From contig OY986438.1 in NCBI GenBank assembly GCA_963920525.1, positions 48,578,288-48,642,287 of the forward strand: a DNA stretch of 64,000 nucleotides. The letters run 5' to 3'. The notes beneath the pieces are model-generated. The model was not told the origin of the DNA. It ran no database searches and saw only the letters and a program-made list of their open reading frames with translations. Position numbers and translations under genes: made by a program. Positions 12,143 through 23,944 of the stretch are shown here, piece after piece (position 1 is the stretch's first letter; each line of letters opens with the position of its first letter). This DNA is from Dichetophora obliterata. Taxonomy: Eukaryota > Arthropoda > Insecta > Diptera > Sciomyzidae.

Positions 12143-12500
12143 TTAATATACATATAAAAATAATTTGTGAGATTTGTTTGGATGCTTAAAACTTTAAAAC
12201 GACTGAACCCAATTTTATACTCCCTTCTGTGGGCTTCTTCGTAATTACTACGCGAAGGTTTTGGGGAAAAATGTTACCACACCCCATTTTACCGCCCACA
12301 AATCAATAAAAATGCTATATTAAAAGTAGTTTTTGCCGTACTAAACTAAAATTTGGTAATTAGGTACGTAAATAACTGTCGGTATCTTAACTAAAAATGG
12401 GCGTGGTCCAATTGTGCTCAAACTTTTTCAGTGAATTTTTTTCGAGTACGAGATGGTTTAGCTTTTACCGCGCACGAATATATTAAAAATTTGCGCTTCG
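12143..12500 (+). mobile_element. Helentron fragment, 5' part
   Basis: It begins with the same 'tatacatataaaaataat' 5' end as the copy at 1-571 and matches that copy in inverted orientation for about 350 bp, ending near 'aaaaatttgcgc'. It breaks off without a 3' terminus, so it is a truncated copy. Confidence 0.8.
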
Positions 12501-13279
12501 AATATTGGCAACCCTGTATATATGATAATAATACAAAATAGAAAAAAATTATAATATTAAGATTTCCAATTTAATAATTTATTTAAACAAATTATCAAAT
12601 TTCACCAAGAATTAATGTGACTAGTAATTTAAAATTATATTTTACTTTGTAGTGGTTTTGAAGTTGGTGTTTTTTGTTAAAAAGTTTTTTTTTAATTTTT
12701 AGATAGTGCTACTATCCACGTTTATTCGACGTCTGTGAAAAAAATTTAATGAAAGGAATAAAAATAAGACGTCTAAAAATAAGTTACTGTTTAGAAAAAG
12801 TTATTTTCCCATGGAAATCAAAGTTACCAAGGATTCTCTTTTTTAACACTATTGGCTAAAAAAATAAATAAATCTAGTATCCAAAATGTGGACACTTTTC
12901 TTTTAAACTCTGATCTATTTTTCGTATTTTGTCAAACAATAATGATATTTTGTAACAAAATGAGTAAGATTTAAATTTTTCAGCTTTAGGGCTTTTTTTG
13001 TCAGTTTTCTCCACACTTTAAAATAAAAGAAAAATTTATTATTTTAATTTTCATATTTTGATATAACCATCTCATTTCCGGTCGGGCTCGGTGTATTGCA
13101 AATAAATATTTTTTTTTTAAATCACCCTTTATAGTGGAAGTAAATATTTTTCAAATACCCCCGAAATATTTTCCTGGATCCGCCCCTGCCTCTTATACAA
13201 AGTGAAGTCATCATTCATTCACTTCTTCACAATACACTCTTCTTGAAAAAAACTAACCATAAACAAGAATAACTTTTTG

Positions 13280-13678
13280 GGTGTTCACACGTCTGTCAAA
13301 TGATTGAATCAATCAAAATTTGTTGTTGCTTGCCTATGCTAAAAAAATGAACTCTATGCGAAAGCGAAAATGAGCTAACTAACTCCTCTAACTCTTCATC
13401 GCATCAGTCAAAATTTTGATTGAGCTCCAGACCTGCATCAATCAGTCAAAGGGTGCAAATTATTTCTAAAAAAGTACTTATTTGAACATAAAAGCAGTTT
13501 TTTGAAGAGAAAAAAGCAAGAGTAGACAGAAAAGTAAGCAGAAGTGTAACAAATGCCTGCATCGGTACTTCAATCAAAAAATCATGTGTGAGCAGAAATA
13601 AATCAAAAATTTTAGAGTGAGTAAAAGAGAGTAAAAAATCACGATATACTTCAATCATTTGACAGACGTGTGAACACC
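13280..13678. mobile_element. Short MITE with 29-bp TIRs
   Basis: The left end 'ggtgttcacacgtctgtc' and its inverted match ending at 13678 are complementary over about 29 bp. The flanks are 'actttttg' and 'tcttttgt', only loosely alike, so the duplication is uncertain. It is 399 bp long with no coding capacity. Confidence 0.85.
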
Positions 13679-15444
13679 TCTTTTGTCAACGCAAATTTAA
13701 ACTCCAAGCGAAGGAAACATTATCCCGTTATAACGGTCAACCGGTGTGATAAACGGTTGCTGTGCAAGCTACAGTCAAAGTAAGTTCAGTTCCTAAATCA
13801 CATTTCAGTCATCAGTAGATAAAAAACTGATCATTATTGTTTACATCTCTTTTTATAGCTTTGCAATCAGTTTTGGATAGTTGGGAATGGCTTGTATGTG
13901 TACTGTAAAGTAATGCCTAAAAGTATACTAAAAAAACCTGTAAATTTTTAAGCATTGGTGTAGCGAGGGAAGTTCAGGGGCCCATTGTCCCCTTAAACTT
14001 GCAAAAATAAATTTTTTTAGTGTTTTAGTAAGAGATTCAAAACACTGTTTCTTATAAGGTCCCTTCGCCAGATAAGGCCCAAGCCTTAATAAGGCCCGAT
14101 TTCTAATACTCACTTTTATTGCATTCCCTGCAAAATGATTTTTTGCACGTTTAAACATGTTTATATCTGCATCACGATGCAAAAAAAATTACTTCGATTG
14201 CGCATCTGTGAAGCGAGTGACAGTCGAACGAAGTCAGCGGTAGCGTCAACAACGTGGTTGATGTAATATTGTGCTCGCAGTAAAAGTCCGTTATTCTACG
14301 AATTAACTATTGCCTATGTCCAACTTTGAATCAAAAATCAAGAGAGGTATTTTAACGAAAACAAAAAGGTTAATTGATCAAATCTAACTGTGGTGTATTC
14401 CGAGAAAAACTTGATTAATGAAATTATATTGAGAGCGCCTAAAAAGGCCCAAACATTTTTTTTCTTTCCGGCTTTCTTTTTCTGATCTCATGTCCACACC
14501 TAAATCTACCTGGCAGAAAAAAACTACGAAAAAGAAAGCCCTCAACTATAAAGGTCAGCAAATTACCAAAATTTTCTTTAAAAAGTCAGAGTAACTTTAT
14601 TTTAATTTTCAAAATGAACTTTTGGCAATAAAAGTATTTTTTCGAAAAAGTTTTTATAAAAAAAAGCTATGAATAGCATTTATGTTTAGTATAAATGTAA
14701 ACTAACATTTGTAATAACAATATGTGTTCTTATTTTATTATTTTCTGACTGTTTTGTTATGTTTCTAAAACCGTTATATATTGGGCCTTATTTAGACAGG
14801 GTGGTCCTAATATGGCAAAAATCAGACCTTTTTAAAACCTGAGCTGGATATATTTTTTTCTTTTTCATGCTTCATTTTTATGTTTTTGAAAAAAGAATTG
14901 AATAAACAAAAATACAAAATTGCAAAAATAAGTTGAAAAACCCGTTTCTCTTCTGTCTGGTAAAAACCGTTAGGTTGGCCTTATTAGGGTAACTTACCTT
15001 AATTAAAATTAATAATTAATAATTAAAGCTTAATTTATTTTTCTTTGTTAATTATTTATAAAAAAGTTTATGAAAAGCTTTAATGTAAATTGATTTGTAA
15101 CTACAGTGACTTACATCTTATTTCATGCAGCTTCAGTTTATCAATTTAGATTACAATAATATGAATATATGTAGCAATTTAAAAAAAAATATTAATGTAA
15201 ATATTTAGTCAAATGTTTAACTACTATCATAAGCAAAGCAGTACACGCAAAAATACAGTCTCACATATGGAAAGGGACGAAATGCAGCTGCATAGCAAAC
15301 TTTGTCTGTGTTGTGGGTCAGCCAGTCTCTAGGTTAACGGTATTATATTTTTCTAATTCTCATTACTAATGCTCAATTGTTGTTTTATGACATTTTTTAG
15401 TATGTTTTTCTCAGTCGAGTGATCGGCACAAACATTTTATTGAA
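13679..15444. other. Unassigned DNA
   Basis: No recognisable gene. The string 'aaggccc' and its complement recur near 14075, 14095, 14445, 14783 and 14975, which may be subterminal repeats of an old element, but I could not define ends. Confidence 0.4.
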
Positions 15445-16326
15445 ATGGGCCGACGTACGAGTATTGAACAGCGAGAATTGGTAATAAACCATATCAAAAC
15501 TGGAAAATCATAGCAAAAAATTGCTGAATTAGTTAATTTGAGTCATGCCACAGTGCAAAGTATAATTGAGCGCTTCGTTTATGAAAATCGGATATAAAAT
15601 AAACGTCGAAATATACCAAATAAAATTTTCAATGAACGCGATGAACGTGCACAAAATAAAAGAAAATCTAAAACTTTCGGCTCCAAAATTTACCACAGAG
15701 ATGCAGGAGCAACTAGATAAATCATTTTGCGTCGAAACTGTGTGTCGGGTGCTACGAGCACATGACTTCAATGGCCGAGTAGCACGAAAGAAGCCATTTA
15801 TAAGCAAAAAAAAAAAAAAAATCAACTAATCCGAGTTGCTTTCGCTAGGGAGCTGGAAACAAAAAATTTTGAATATTGGAAGACAGTAATTTTGGCTGAT
15901 GAGTTGAAGTTTAATCTTTTTGGCTCAGATGGAATGGCTTACGTTTGGCGGAAACCTAATACCGAGTTACACAAAAGTAACATCAAGCGAACTGTAAAGC
16001 ATGGTGGTAGCAGTGTTATGGTATGGGCGTGTATGTATGCTGCCGGAGTTAGAAATTTAGTCTTTGTTGAGGGTATTATGGACAAAACGGTACACCTCAA
16101 TATATTCAAGGAAAACTTACTTCAAAATGCCGAAAAACTTGCGATACGTCAAGATTTCCATTATTACCAAGATAACGACCCAAAACACAAATCGGCAATA
16201 GTGCAAACTTGGCTTATATGGAATTGTCCGCGCACCAAAATTAAATTTTGTCCCAATTGGCAACAAACCTATCCACAAAAAATTAATAGGTGCACTTTGC
16301 TTGAACTGTATCATCTATCTACCTAA
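15445..16326 (+). pseudogene. Tc1-like transposase, broken and C-terminally replaced
   Basis: The start is at 15445 (MGRRTSIEQRELVINHIKTG), giving the N-terminal helix-turn-helix of a Tc1-type transposase. An in-frame TAG follows after about 22 codons, a TAA replaces a codon near 15596, and the frame shifts near 15640. The middle is open again at 15566-15829 and, after an A-run frameshift near 15810, at 15892-16326. The catalytic part shows LADELKFNLFGSDG (first Asp) and YYQDNDPKHKS (second Asp). The expected PDLNPIEN block and C-terminus are missing: after about 16240 the sequence is unrelated. No terminal repeats were found, so only this body is called. Confidence 0.85.
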
Positions 16327-16497
16327 AAACGTTCAAGCCGTTTTTAGAATCACCCGTTATAAATCCTTTCACCAAATTTAAAAATATGCATGAGTATTGA
16401 AGAAGTCATGCTTTGAAGCAGTAGCACATATGATCAGTAGGGCGTATCGAATTACAATTTTTTTCAAATTTCACATTCTAAATAATTTAATAATATA

Positions 16498-17801
16498 CGT
16501 GTGAACCAGAATAACTGTCACTGTTTTTTGGTTTGCTCCCTACCTTAAGAAGTTCAATTTAAAAACTTTTTAAGTTGGCCAAGCTTTTTGAAATTGAATT
16601 ACAAACAGACAATAATTAAACATTTCCAGAGCTTAGCCATTTTTAAATCAGTATCGCAATGGAAGCTAAACGGGAGCTAGTTGTAAACTTGTATTTAAAA
16701 AAATTAAAAATGTGCGAGATTATTAAGAAGCTTAAACCGCTCGATATCGGGAAGAGATTTATTTATAGAACAGTAAAACAGTTTAATGAAACGGGAAGTT
16801 GTAAAATTGCAAAGAAATCTGGGTGCAAACGAACTGTGAGAACAAAAGCGACCATAAAATGCTTCAGAGAAAGAATAAGACGAAATCCAGCTCAATCGGG
16901 TCGATCTATGGCAAAGGGCATGCAGATATCCCAGTCATCAATACGGCGGATATTGAAAAATGATCTTGGGCTCACAGCTTATAAGAAGCATCGCGTGCAT
17001 GGCCTTACTGACACGCAAAAAAAATTGCGAGTTGAAAAAAGCAGAGAGCTTTTGCGTTGGCATGAAGGAGATGAAATTTTATTTTCTGATGAAAAAATGT
17101 TTCTACTACAAGATAGCCACAATCAACAAAACAATCGCGTGTATGCAGTAAGTCTCGCAGATGCTCCCAGAGATAAATTGGCCGTGGAGCGTTACCAGAA
17201 TGTGTCGAAAGTAATGGTATGGGGAGCAATATCAACAAAAGGCAAGTTACCGCTACTTTTCATAGATCGAGGGGTCAAAATTGATACAAACTATTACATC
17301 GAACACGTTTTGGAAGGCCATTTAAAACCTCATGCCCAGGACTTATATGGCGATGAATATTTTTGTTTCCAGCAAGATTCTGCGCCTTCACATAAGGCAA
17401 AACGCACTCAAGACTGGTGTCAGCAAAATGTTCCCGATATTATATCAGCCAAAGAATGGCCAGCTGCGTCGCCAGATCTTAACCCTCTCGACTTCTGTGT
17501 ATGGGGCTATATGTTGAGCAAAATTGGCAACACAAAAGGTCTTAACATTGATAATTTCAAAGCTCGGCTGATAGACATTTGGAATGAAATGGATCAAGAC
17601 ATGGTGCGTGCCGCTTGCAAATCATTCTTCAAACGTTTGCGTCAAACAATCAAAGACAAAGGAGAAAGATTTGAATTAACGGCCTGATTCCCTTAACTTT
17701 GTAATATTTTTTTAGCAAATAAAAAGAAATTATGAAATTTCATTGACTACTTTAGTATTTATGGCGCATTATTTTAGTGACACTTATTCTGGTTCACACT
17801 G
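16498..17801 (+). mobile_element. maT-type (DD37D) Tc1/mariner element with intact transposase
   Basis: The TIRs 'gtgtgaaccagaataa' (left, from 16499) and its inverted match at the right end (ending 17801) agree over about 24 bp. TA precedes the left end; the base pattern at the right end ('cactg|tgaag') lacks a clear TA. The element is 1.3 kb, the usual size for a minimal mariner-type transposon, and carries one uninterrupted transposase gene. An AATAAA signal lies near 17717. Confidence 0.88.
16659..17687 (+). CDS. DD37D (maT-type) transposase, intact
   Basis: A 342-residue transposase without stops or frameshifts, predicted to bind its own TIRs and cut and paste the surrounding element. 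Residues about 1-55 and 65-115 form two helix-turn-helix segments for DNA binding. The catalytic domain follows, with Asp144 in LFSDEK, Asp240 in CFQQDSAPSH and Asp278 in SPDLNPLDF. Exactly 37 residues separate the last two, the DD37D signature of the maT clade. The start is the first ATG after the left TIR, in the context 'gcaatgg'. Length and motif order match functional relatives. The neighbouring Tc1-like copy at 15445-16326 is wrecked, so this one looks much younger. Whether it still moves cannot be told from one copy; the slightly different outermost bases of its TIRs could weaken it. Confidence 0.92.
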   Translation: MEAKRELVVNLYLKKLKMCEIIKKLKPLDIGKRFIYRTVKQFNETGSCKIAKKSGCKRTVRTKATIKCFRERIRRNPAQSGRSMAKGMQISQSSIRRILKNDLGLTAYKKHRVHGLTDTQKKLRVEKSRELLRWHEGDEILFSDEKMFLLQDSHNQQNNRVYAVSLADAPRDKLAVERYQNVSKVMVWGAISTKGKLPLLFIDRGVKIDTNYYIEHVLEGHLKPHAQDLYGDEYFCFQQDSAPSHKAKRTQDWCQQNVPDIISAKEWPAASPDLNPLDFCVWGYMLSKIGNTKGLNIDNFKARLIDIWNEMDQDMVRAACKSFFKRLRQTIKDKGERFELTA

Positions 17802-17814
17802 TGAAGTGGCCATA

Positions 17815-18098
17815 TCAACCCTTGGAAGGACTTTGACCTAGCTTCTATTGATCAATTGTGTTGTGCGTGTTATTAAATGCTTGTGTTTTATGCCGACTCC
17901 GAACGTCTTATATTCTCAAAAAGCTTTACATGGCAATTTTTACTCTCTGAGGTTTGCCATTGTCTGCAGAGAGGTGACGACCGAACAGAAATATTAATTC
18001 AATTGAAAAAACTTTCTGTCTGAGCTGGAATTGAACCCGGGCTACCGCGGTTCTTTAGCTTAGGGGCCACGCACTCTACCTACTAGGCTACGGCTGCC
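17815..18098 (-). mobile_element. tRNA-derived SINE
   Basis: On the minus strand, from 18098, the sequence begins like a tRNA gene ('ggcagccgtagcctagtagg'). It has an A-box-like segment (18079-18090) and a B-box 'gggttcaattcc' (18027-18038), the internal RNA polymerase III promoter. The tRNA-like part lacks good cloverleaf pairing at its 3' side and continues into a body with 'gacaatggcaaacctc' and 'cggagtcggcataaaac', strings I associate with insect SINEs. The 3' boundary near 17815 is approximate. It is not called a functional tRNA gene because no acceptor stem closes. Confidence 0.75.
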
Positions 18099-18102
18099 AC
18101 AT

Positions 18103-19530
18103 TCTAAGAGGTCTAAAAAGTTGCATAGGGTTGTCAAGATATCCCAAAAAAAATTTAGAAAAAAATAAGGATCTCTTTCTCTCCCGCAAGACAAAATGGT
18201 TTTTTGAGAAAAACAGTCAAAAATCACGATCTCAAAATGCTTTAATTTTTTTACGAAAAACTACAAATGTTTTAAAGCAAAAGTAAATATAGACTTAAAC
18301 TAACAATATTTTGAAAAACACGCTGCCAATCTTGGTTTTTACCCACAGTGTTCTGTGTGAAGGATATTCGAATCTAAAGGTAGACTAGAAAGAGCACAGA
18401 ACTTTTAATTGTTATCTCTGATTGTCTAAATTTTGGTGATATTGATATTTTCCTTAAATTTGGCGATTTAAGTATTTGCATATTTTTCGCATATGCTTTT
18501 TCCTGTTTTGGAGAAATGTATACTTGAATGCAATTTTTTAACTTTAAAAAACAAAATGAATATAAGGTCCTATATCTCGAGCACCAGAAGTGGTACCGAA
18601 GATAATTTTGTCAATTCGGATTTTGCAAATAGTTCTGAACGAAACCCTGTCTAAAAATATCTATTTTAAAAGAGCAGGAAAAGGTCACTATTTTTTTCCT
18701 ATTTTGATACTTAAAAAAAGTTACTTCAAGCATGAAATGTAAAAATTTTGTTCATATCTCCTCTATGGTTACATACAATTGTTAAATCAATTAAGACCCA
18801 TCGAATGGCAGACTCAGAAACTCAAAATTTTAGCATAACATTTTTGTGAATGCAAAGTTGAGGTGTTTTAACGAAATAATAAAATTCTTAAGGAGGGAAA
18901 TTTTTTAAAAAAAATCAAAATTGGAAAAAAATCGTGGTCTTAACTTGGTGTTGTTAATTGATTTTTTTTGGATAGGGTGTTGTTCAGAAATATTTGAAGA
19001 ATTTTAATTAAGGAAATTATCTTCGATACCACTTCTGGCGAACGAGATATAAAACCTTATATTAATTTTTTGAAAAAGTTCAAAAATTGCATTCAAGTAT
19101 ACGTTTCTCAAAAACAAGAAAACGCATATGCAAATAAAAAATATGCAAATTATTAATTCGCCGAATCTAAGGAAAATGTCAACACTATAATTAAAATCGC
19201 CAAAATTTAGGCAATCAGATAGCAATCAAAAGTTCCGCGCTACTTGGAGTGTACCTTAAGATTCGAATTTCTTTCACACAGGACCTTGTTGGTAAAAATA
19301 GAGAGTGGCATCGTGTTTGGCAGGATATTTTTAGTTAAATCTTATTTACTTTTACTTTAAGACACATGTTGTTTTTCTTACAAAAATCAAATCATTTTGA
19401 GGTCGTGATTTTTTACTGGTTTTCTTAAAAAACAACTTTGTCCTTGCGGGAGAGGAAGACATCCTTATTTTTTAATAAGATTTTTTTTTGAGAATTTGGC
19501 CACCCTACGCAATTTTTGAGACCTCTTAGA
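18103..19530. mobile_element. Fold-back palindromic element, 1.43 kb
   Basis: The sequence from 18103 ('attctaagaggtct') is inverted at the right end ('agacctcttagaat', ending about 19530). Matching continues inward: 'ctctcccgcaag' (about 18178) against 'cttgcgggagag' (about 19443), and 'accagaagtggtaccgaaga' (18580-18600) against its complement near 19025. The arms are about 700 bp around a centre near 18820, so a single strand could fold almost completely. No coding sequence. No clear target duplication: the left flank is the SINE head. Confidence 0.85.
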
Positions 19531-22334
19531 ATACAATTTAAATCCTTCGATACGCCCCAATGATCAGTAGAAGCAACTAACGCATTCATGAATGACCTGC
19601 CTGTTGAACTCGGGTCACAAGGAATTACTGGAACAAAATCGAAAGGTTTTGTCTTCGATTATTTCGGGTATAGCTTTTTGTGGATCTTACGACTTGACTT
19701 GCCGGTACATGAAAAAGATCAATCGTTCAATTGATTAAATACTTCTTCGCGCAAATAATTAAAATCAGCTTAACAATTATTCAGCAACATTACCTTTTGA
19801 ATATGGGAATGTGTCGCTATTCATACTATATCTTGGCTCATTAAAATCATCCTTAAACCAGTATTTGTATGTCCTTGAAGCGTGCAAGAAATTTAGTGCA
19901 AGAGAAAAGAGAGAAGCTGAAATTTTAAACTGCTTTGTTGTAGATTCGCGCCGATGAATACTGATTTCCGCTTTTCGCTATCCGCGATCAATATAGTTTC
20001 GAATTTAATTTTGTATTTTTCTCAGTAAGGCCAATATTTAAAAAATTCATTTTATTTATTAGCTGAATGAAACATTAACTGGCCTCTTGAATTAAATCCT
20101 GGCTTCGGCCATGATATTAAGTCTTATGACTGAAAAAATATTCGAAACGCAAAAATGTGCTCACTTTTGTTATTTGAAACATTAAAGTGAAAGACCAATA
20201 AACACAATTGCATATGTTTATAAAATATCAGTGCTGTGATGTGCAGATATTCAGTTAAATTCTGCTTAAAATTAAATTTTCCTCTTTTGCTTCGTATCGA
20301 CTTGCATAACGAATTTATTATAAAAATGACAACTAAAAATAATTTTCGAGTATATAAAAATGCTTTTCAATTATAGATAGATACAAAGAAAACCAGAGTG
20401 CAATATCTTTCCTCGTTTGTCTGTAATAATTATGCGAGGTCTGCTCAAAAAACCTGTGAATATTTCTCAAAAATATTTTAGAATCATGCTTATAAGACTA
20501 TTCTTAAACCACGTACAGAAAAAAATCATCAAAAAAGCTTATGAATTTTGGTATTTATTTCCACTTTTCAATCACCCCCTTTTGAAGATAAGATAATCAA
20601 TTCTTAATTAACTTTGGGCGCAGATTTCAGAAATGATGACAAATTATAAGTAATTTTTATTTTGCAAGATCTATTACAAAATTGAACTGTTAGAAAAATA
20701 AGAAGAATTATTTTTCATTGTTCTAAGAATACTTGCTGTTTTTAGCTGCAATTGAAAATCTATCTTTTTATTACTGTTGCGAACACCAAAGACGGTAAAT
20801 CAACAAAGCTTTCTAAAAACTTGCTTCATTCAGGCATCAATTCTATTCCGGAGGGTTGTTTTTTGTGAAAACATCTGCTGAAATATCTTAATAAAAAAAA
20901 TATTTTTTATTTTCCTCTGACTGTCCGAAGCATAATAATAACCTTGGAAGTAGATTTTTCTTATGATAGACATACCTACAATACAATTTTTAATTTCATA
21001 ACAGCGCTAGCAAAAAAACCAGATTGAAAATTTTTAGAAATACAATCAAATTTAATGGAAATACAAGATTTATAACAAAATAGATATTTTTCATGCTTAA
21101 CAAGGCATAACAAGCTGAAGCATATAAAATATCCCAATTCATTGATGCTAATTATTAAAACACGTTAAAGTGTAAAAGTATATATACAATCTTATACACA
21201 GAAATATATATATATATACATCAATCGACACAAACACTGACACCATCTCTTTCGGTCTAGAGCAGCTGAAGCATACAAAAGATCTATGTTCTTAAACATC
21301 CAACAAACGGAATTCTTTCATTTCCGGAAATTTTTTTACGTAATTTTCAGATGACAGGAAAAGTGAATCCAACATTGGTTTTATGTGCCCCACACACCCC
21401 ACTTGCCAATTCTTTTTGTACCTTGCCATGTCTGACTGACTGCTTCTGTGGCTGCTCCTAGGCATTTGACGTTGACGCGTAGTCCATTTATATAATTTTT
21501 TTTGTCGCTGATTTTGTTGTTGTAGAAAAATAATCAGGATTGTCATTTCAGCAGATAATAATCCATGATGACGATGTGAAAATACCTCTGACCACTTTTT
21601 CATATCTTCTTTCCCATTTTTTTTTTTTTAATTTTGTGAAAGCGGCAGGGTGGCAAGGTACATGTATCTAAATTTGCGTGACTGCCTCAGGGTGCATTAA
21701 ATACTAATCGAATGTTTACATAAGCTTGTGAAACGACAGTTTTTAATGGTGTGAATTAAATTTACACTCAGCAAAAAGCTTTGTCATTAAAAAGGATGAC
21801 AGCAAAATCCTGTTGGTCTGAGTTTTTAGATGAAGTTTTAGTTGATATAATATTCTTTTATGTTGAATGGACGATAGGAAAAAATTTCGGACATATTTAG
21901 ATACACTACGTGAAGAGTGCTACTGTGAAAGGCCGGCTAAAACCTTCCAGCTAACCAGTTATTAACCCTGCAAAAGCTTTTTCGCAGTTTCATAGATTTG
22001 ATAATTTCTTAATCTTAAGCTTAATTAACTTTATTACTGTCTGTATCTTTTTGATTACGATAACAGCCCTTATTTTGGAGCGACTATTTATAATTTATAA
22101 AGTATTAATATATTCCCGGCAATTCACAGCTCAGGCAAATTGTTTTTCAAATGAATATTTTGGAATTCATACGGACTTCAGATGTTTATATAGCTGATTG
22201 ATTTTACTATAATTTATTATTAGAGAGAAATAAAATAAAAGTCGATTTTAAGCGCATTAAAAAGCTCGAAAAATCACTGAAATATGCTCGATAATTTTAG
22301 TATAATAGTAAAAATAACACCAAATTTAATTTTT
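19531..22334. other. Unassigned, possibly single-copy DNA
   Basis: About 2.8 kb without recognisable repeats, terminal structures or protein similarity. An open frame on the minus strand at 21292-21603 (103 residues, Gln- and Arg-rich centre) has no recognisable domain and no splice context I can defend. A (TA)n run lies at 21204-21218. Confidence 0.4.
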
Positions 22335-22777
22335 TTTAACGGAATATATATATGACGCGCTTAAAGCAAAAAAAAAGGAAATATTTTTTGTGAAAGCAAG
22401 AATGCAGCATAAAATTTTTTAAGGGCAAAAATGATTCATACCATGCTGTGTAGAACATCAAACTTAAGTCGAAGGGTTGCAAGCGAACATAAGACGAGTA
22501 TGTGCTATAGACAAAGGGGTTGCGGGGAAGATTATATTTAGCATGTGTCCATGTAGTTGGTTTGATCGTGATGATGCTTTGGTATACACGGAGTATGCGT
22601 TTGCGAACAAAAGCGAAAATAAACGATGAGAGATAAATTGATTGATATTGTCAGCTACCAAAATAAAATAATTGAAATTTAAACATTTCATTATTTTTAA
22701 CCTAGTTTTTTATTTGGAATTTAAAGACTTAACATCTTGTGCTTTAAAACGCATTCAGGTTATAATCTATATATATA

Positions 22778-23646
22778 CAGCTGCGGTCAAAATAATAGTA
22801 GCGCCCTTATATTCATACATGATTGGATAAATAATACTAGTATACGAATTTCGGATCCGGTAAGTCCATTTTCATTCCTATATGTACTTTCAACACTCGT
22901 TCCAACTCCGTACTCAGTTTCCTCCTATATTGTAAAACTTTCAAGATACAGGGTGTTTTACGGTTTTGGTACGTGTTTAGTATTATTGATCTAGAATCTA
23001 AACTACTCACCATAAAATAAAAAATAATATTTTGTATTCTAGAAAAAATATCAAATTTTTCATAAGTATATCAATCGCTTTCGTGTCATGTGCTGTAGCG
23101 GAGAAAAATTTTTGAGATTGTCCAAAAAAATATCAACAAATTTTGTATCTTTTGTTTTAGCGGAGCTGTTACTGTCCAAAGTTAGAATTTAAAAAAATAC
23201 TGTTGATTAAGTGTATTTTTACATGAAAAAAAGACATTTTAAATTTGGACGGTTACAGTTCCGCCAAAACAAAAGATAGAAAATTTGTTGATATTTTTTT
23301 GGATAATCTCAAAATTTTAGCTTCGCTACAGCACATGACACGAAAGCGATTGATATACTTTTGAAAAATCTGATATTTTTTCTAGAATACAAAATATTAT
23401 TTTTTATTTTATGGTGAGTAGTTTAGATTCTAGATCAATAATACTAAACACGTACCAAAACCGTAAAACACCCTGTATCTTGAAAGTTTTACAATATAGG
23501 AGGAAACTGAGTACGGAGTTGGAACGAGTGTTGAAAGTACATATAGGAATGAAAATGGACTTACCGGATCCGAAATTCGTATACTAGTATTATTTATCCA
23601 AACATGTATGAATATAAGGGCGCTACTATTATTTTGACCGCAACTG
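22778..23646. mobile_element. Palindromic MITE (Tc1/mariner-like), 869 bp
   Basis: It starts 'cagctgcggtcaaaataat' and ends with the inverted copy, flanked by TA (22776-22777 and 23647-23648). The two halves, about 22778-23200 and 23224-23646, are complementary almost throughout, so the element is essentially one long hairpin with a loop of about 20 nt. The CAGTTGCGGTCAAAATAAT-type end and TA site point to Tc1/mariner. Open frames within it are by-products of the palindrome. Confidence 0.92.
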
Positions 23647-23944
23647 TATAAAAATGGATGTATGTATGTGGGTATGTGGCTATATCACGTATAGACTCCA
23701 AAACCGCTAAACCGATCTTTATGAAATTTTCAGGGAAACTAAAGCCACATCTTGAGAGTGTTTCTGTGAGGTTTGGTAATGATTGGACTAGGGGGAGTGG
23801 TACCTCCCATACAAGCCAAATTTGCGCTATCGACCACAAACCAAAAACCACAACCACAAACCAAAAAACTAAGCGTAAGTTATATGGTTCAGATGGTTAC
23901 TGTCGGTAACTGTACAAAAAAATGGGCGTGGTAGCAATATATAT

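Larger units (their letters stand above)
11937..13129. mobile_element. TIR element, ~55-bp terminal repeats, contains a Helentron fragment
   Basis: The left end 'gggtgattataaaaaagc' (11937) and the inverted right end ('aaatcaccc', ending 13127-13129) share a further block around 'caccgagcccgaccggaaa' (11971-11989 and 13076-13097 inverted). A TA precedes the left end; the right flank is 'ttta', so the target duplication is probably TA but not exact. The interior contains the hairpin at 12057-12138 and the Helentron piece at 12143-12500. No transposase is recognisable. Confidence 0.7.

Noticed and set aside
14070..15000. Recurring 'aaggccc' strings as subterminal repeats of an element
   Set aside because: No consistent ends, spacing or target duplication could be established.
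18007..18098. Functional tRNA gene on the minus strand
   Set aside because: A and B boxes are present but the acceptor and T-stem do not close properly, and the sequence continues into a SINE body.
21292..21603. 103-residue open frame on the minus strand, Gln/Arg-rich
   Set aside because: No recognisable domain, no splice context or neighbouring exon, and this length is unremarkable for chance in 64 kb.
22737..22994. 85-residue open frame in the palindromic MITE
   Set aside because: It lies wholly within an inverted-repeat element without coding history; the palindrome explains it.
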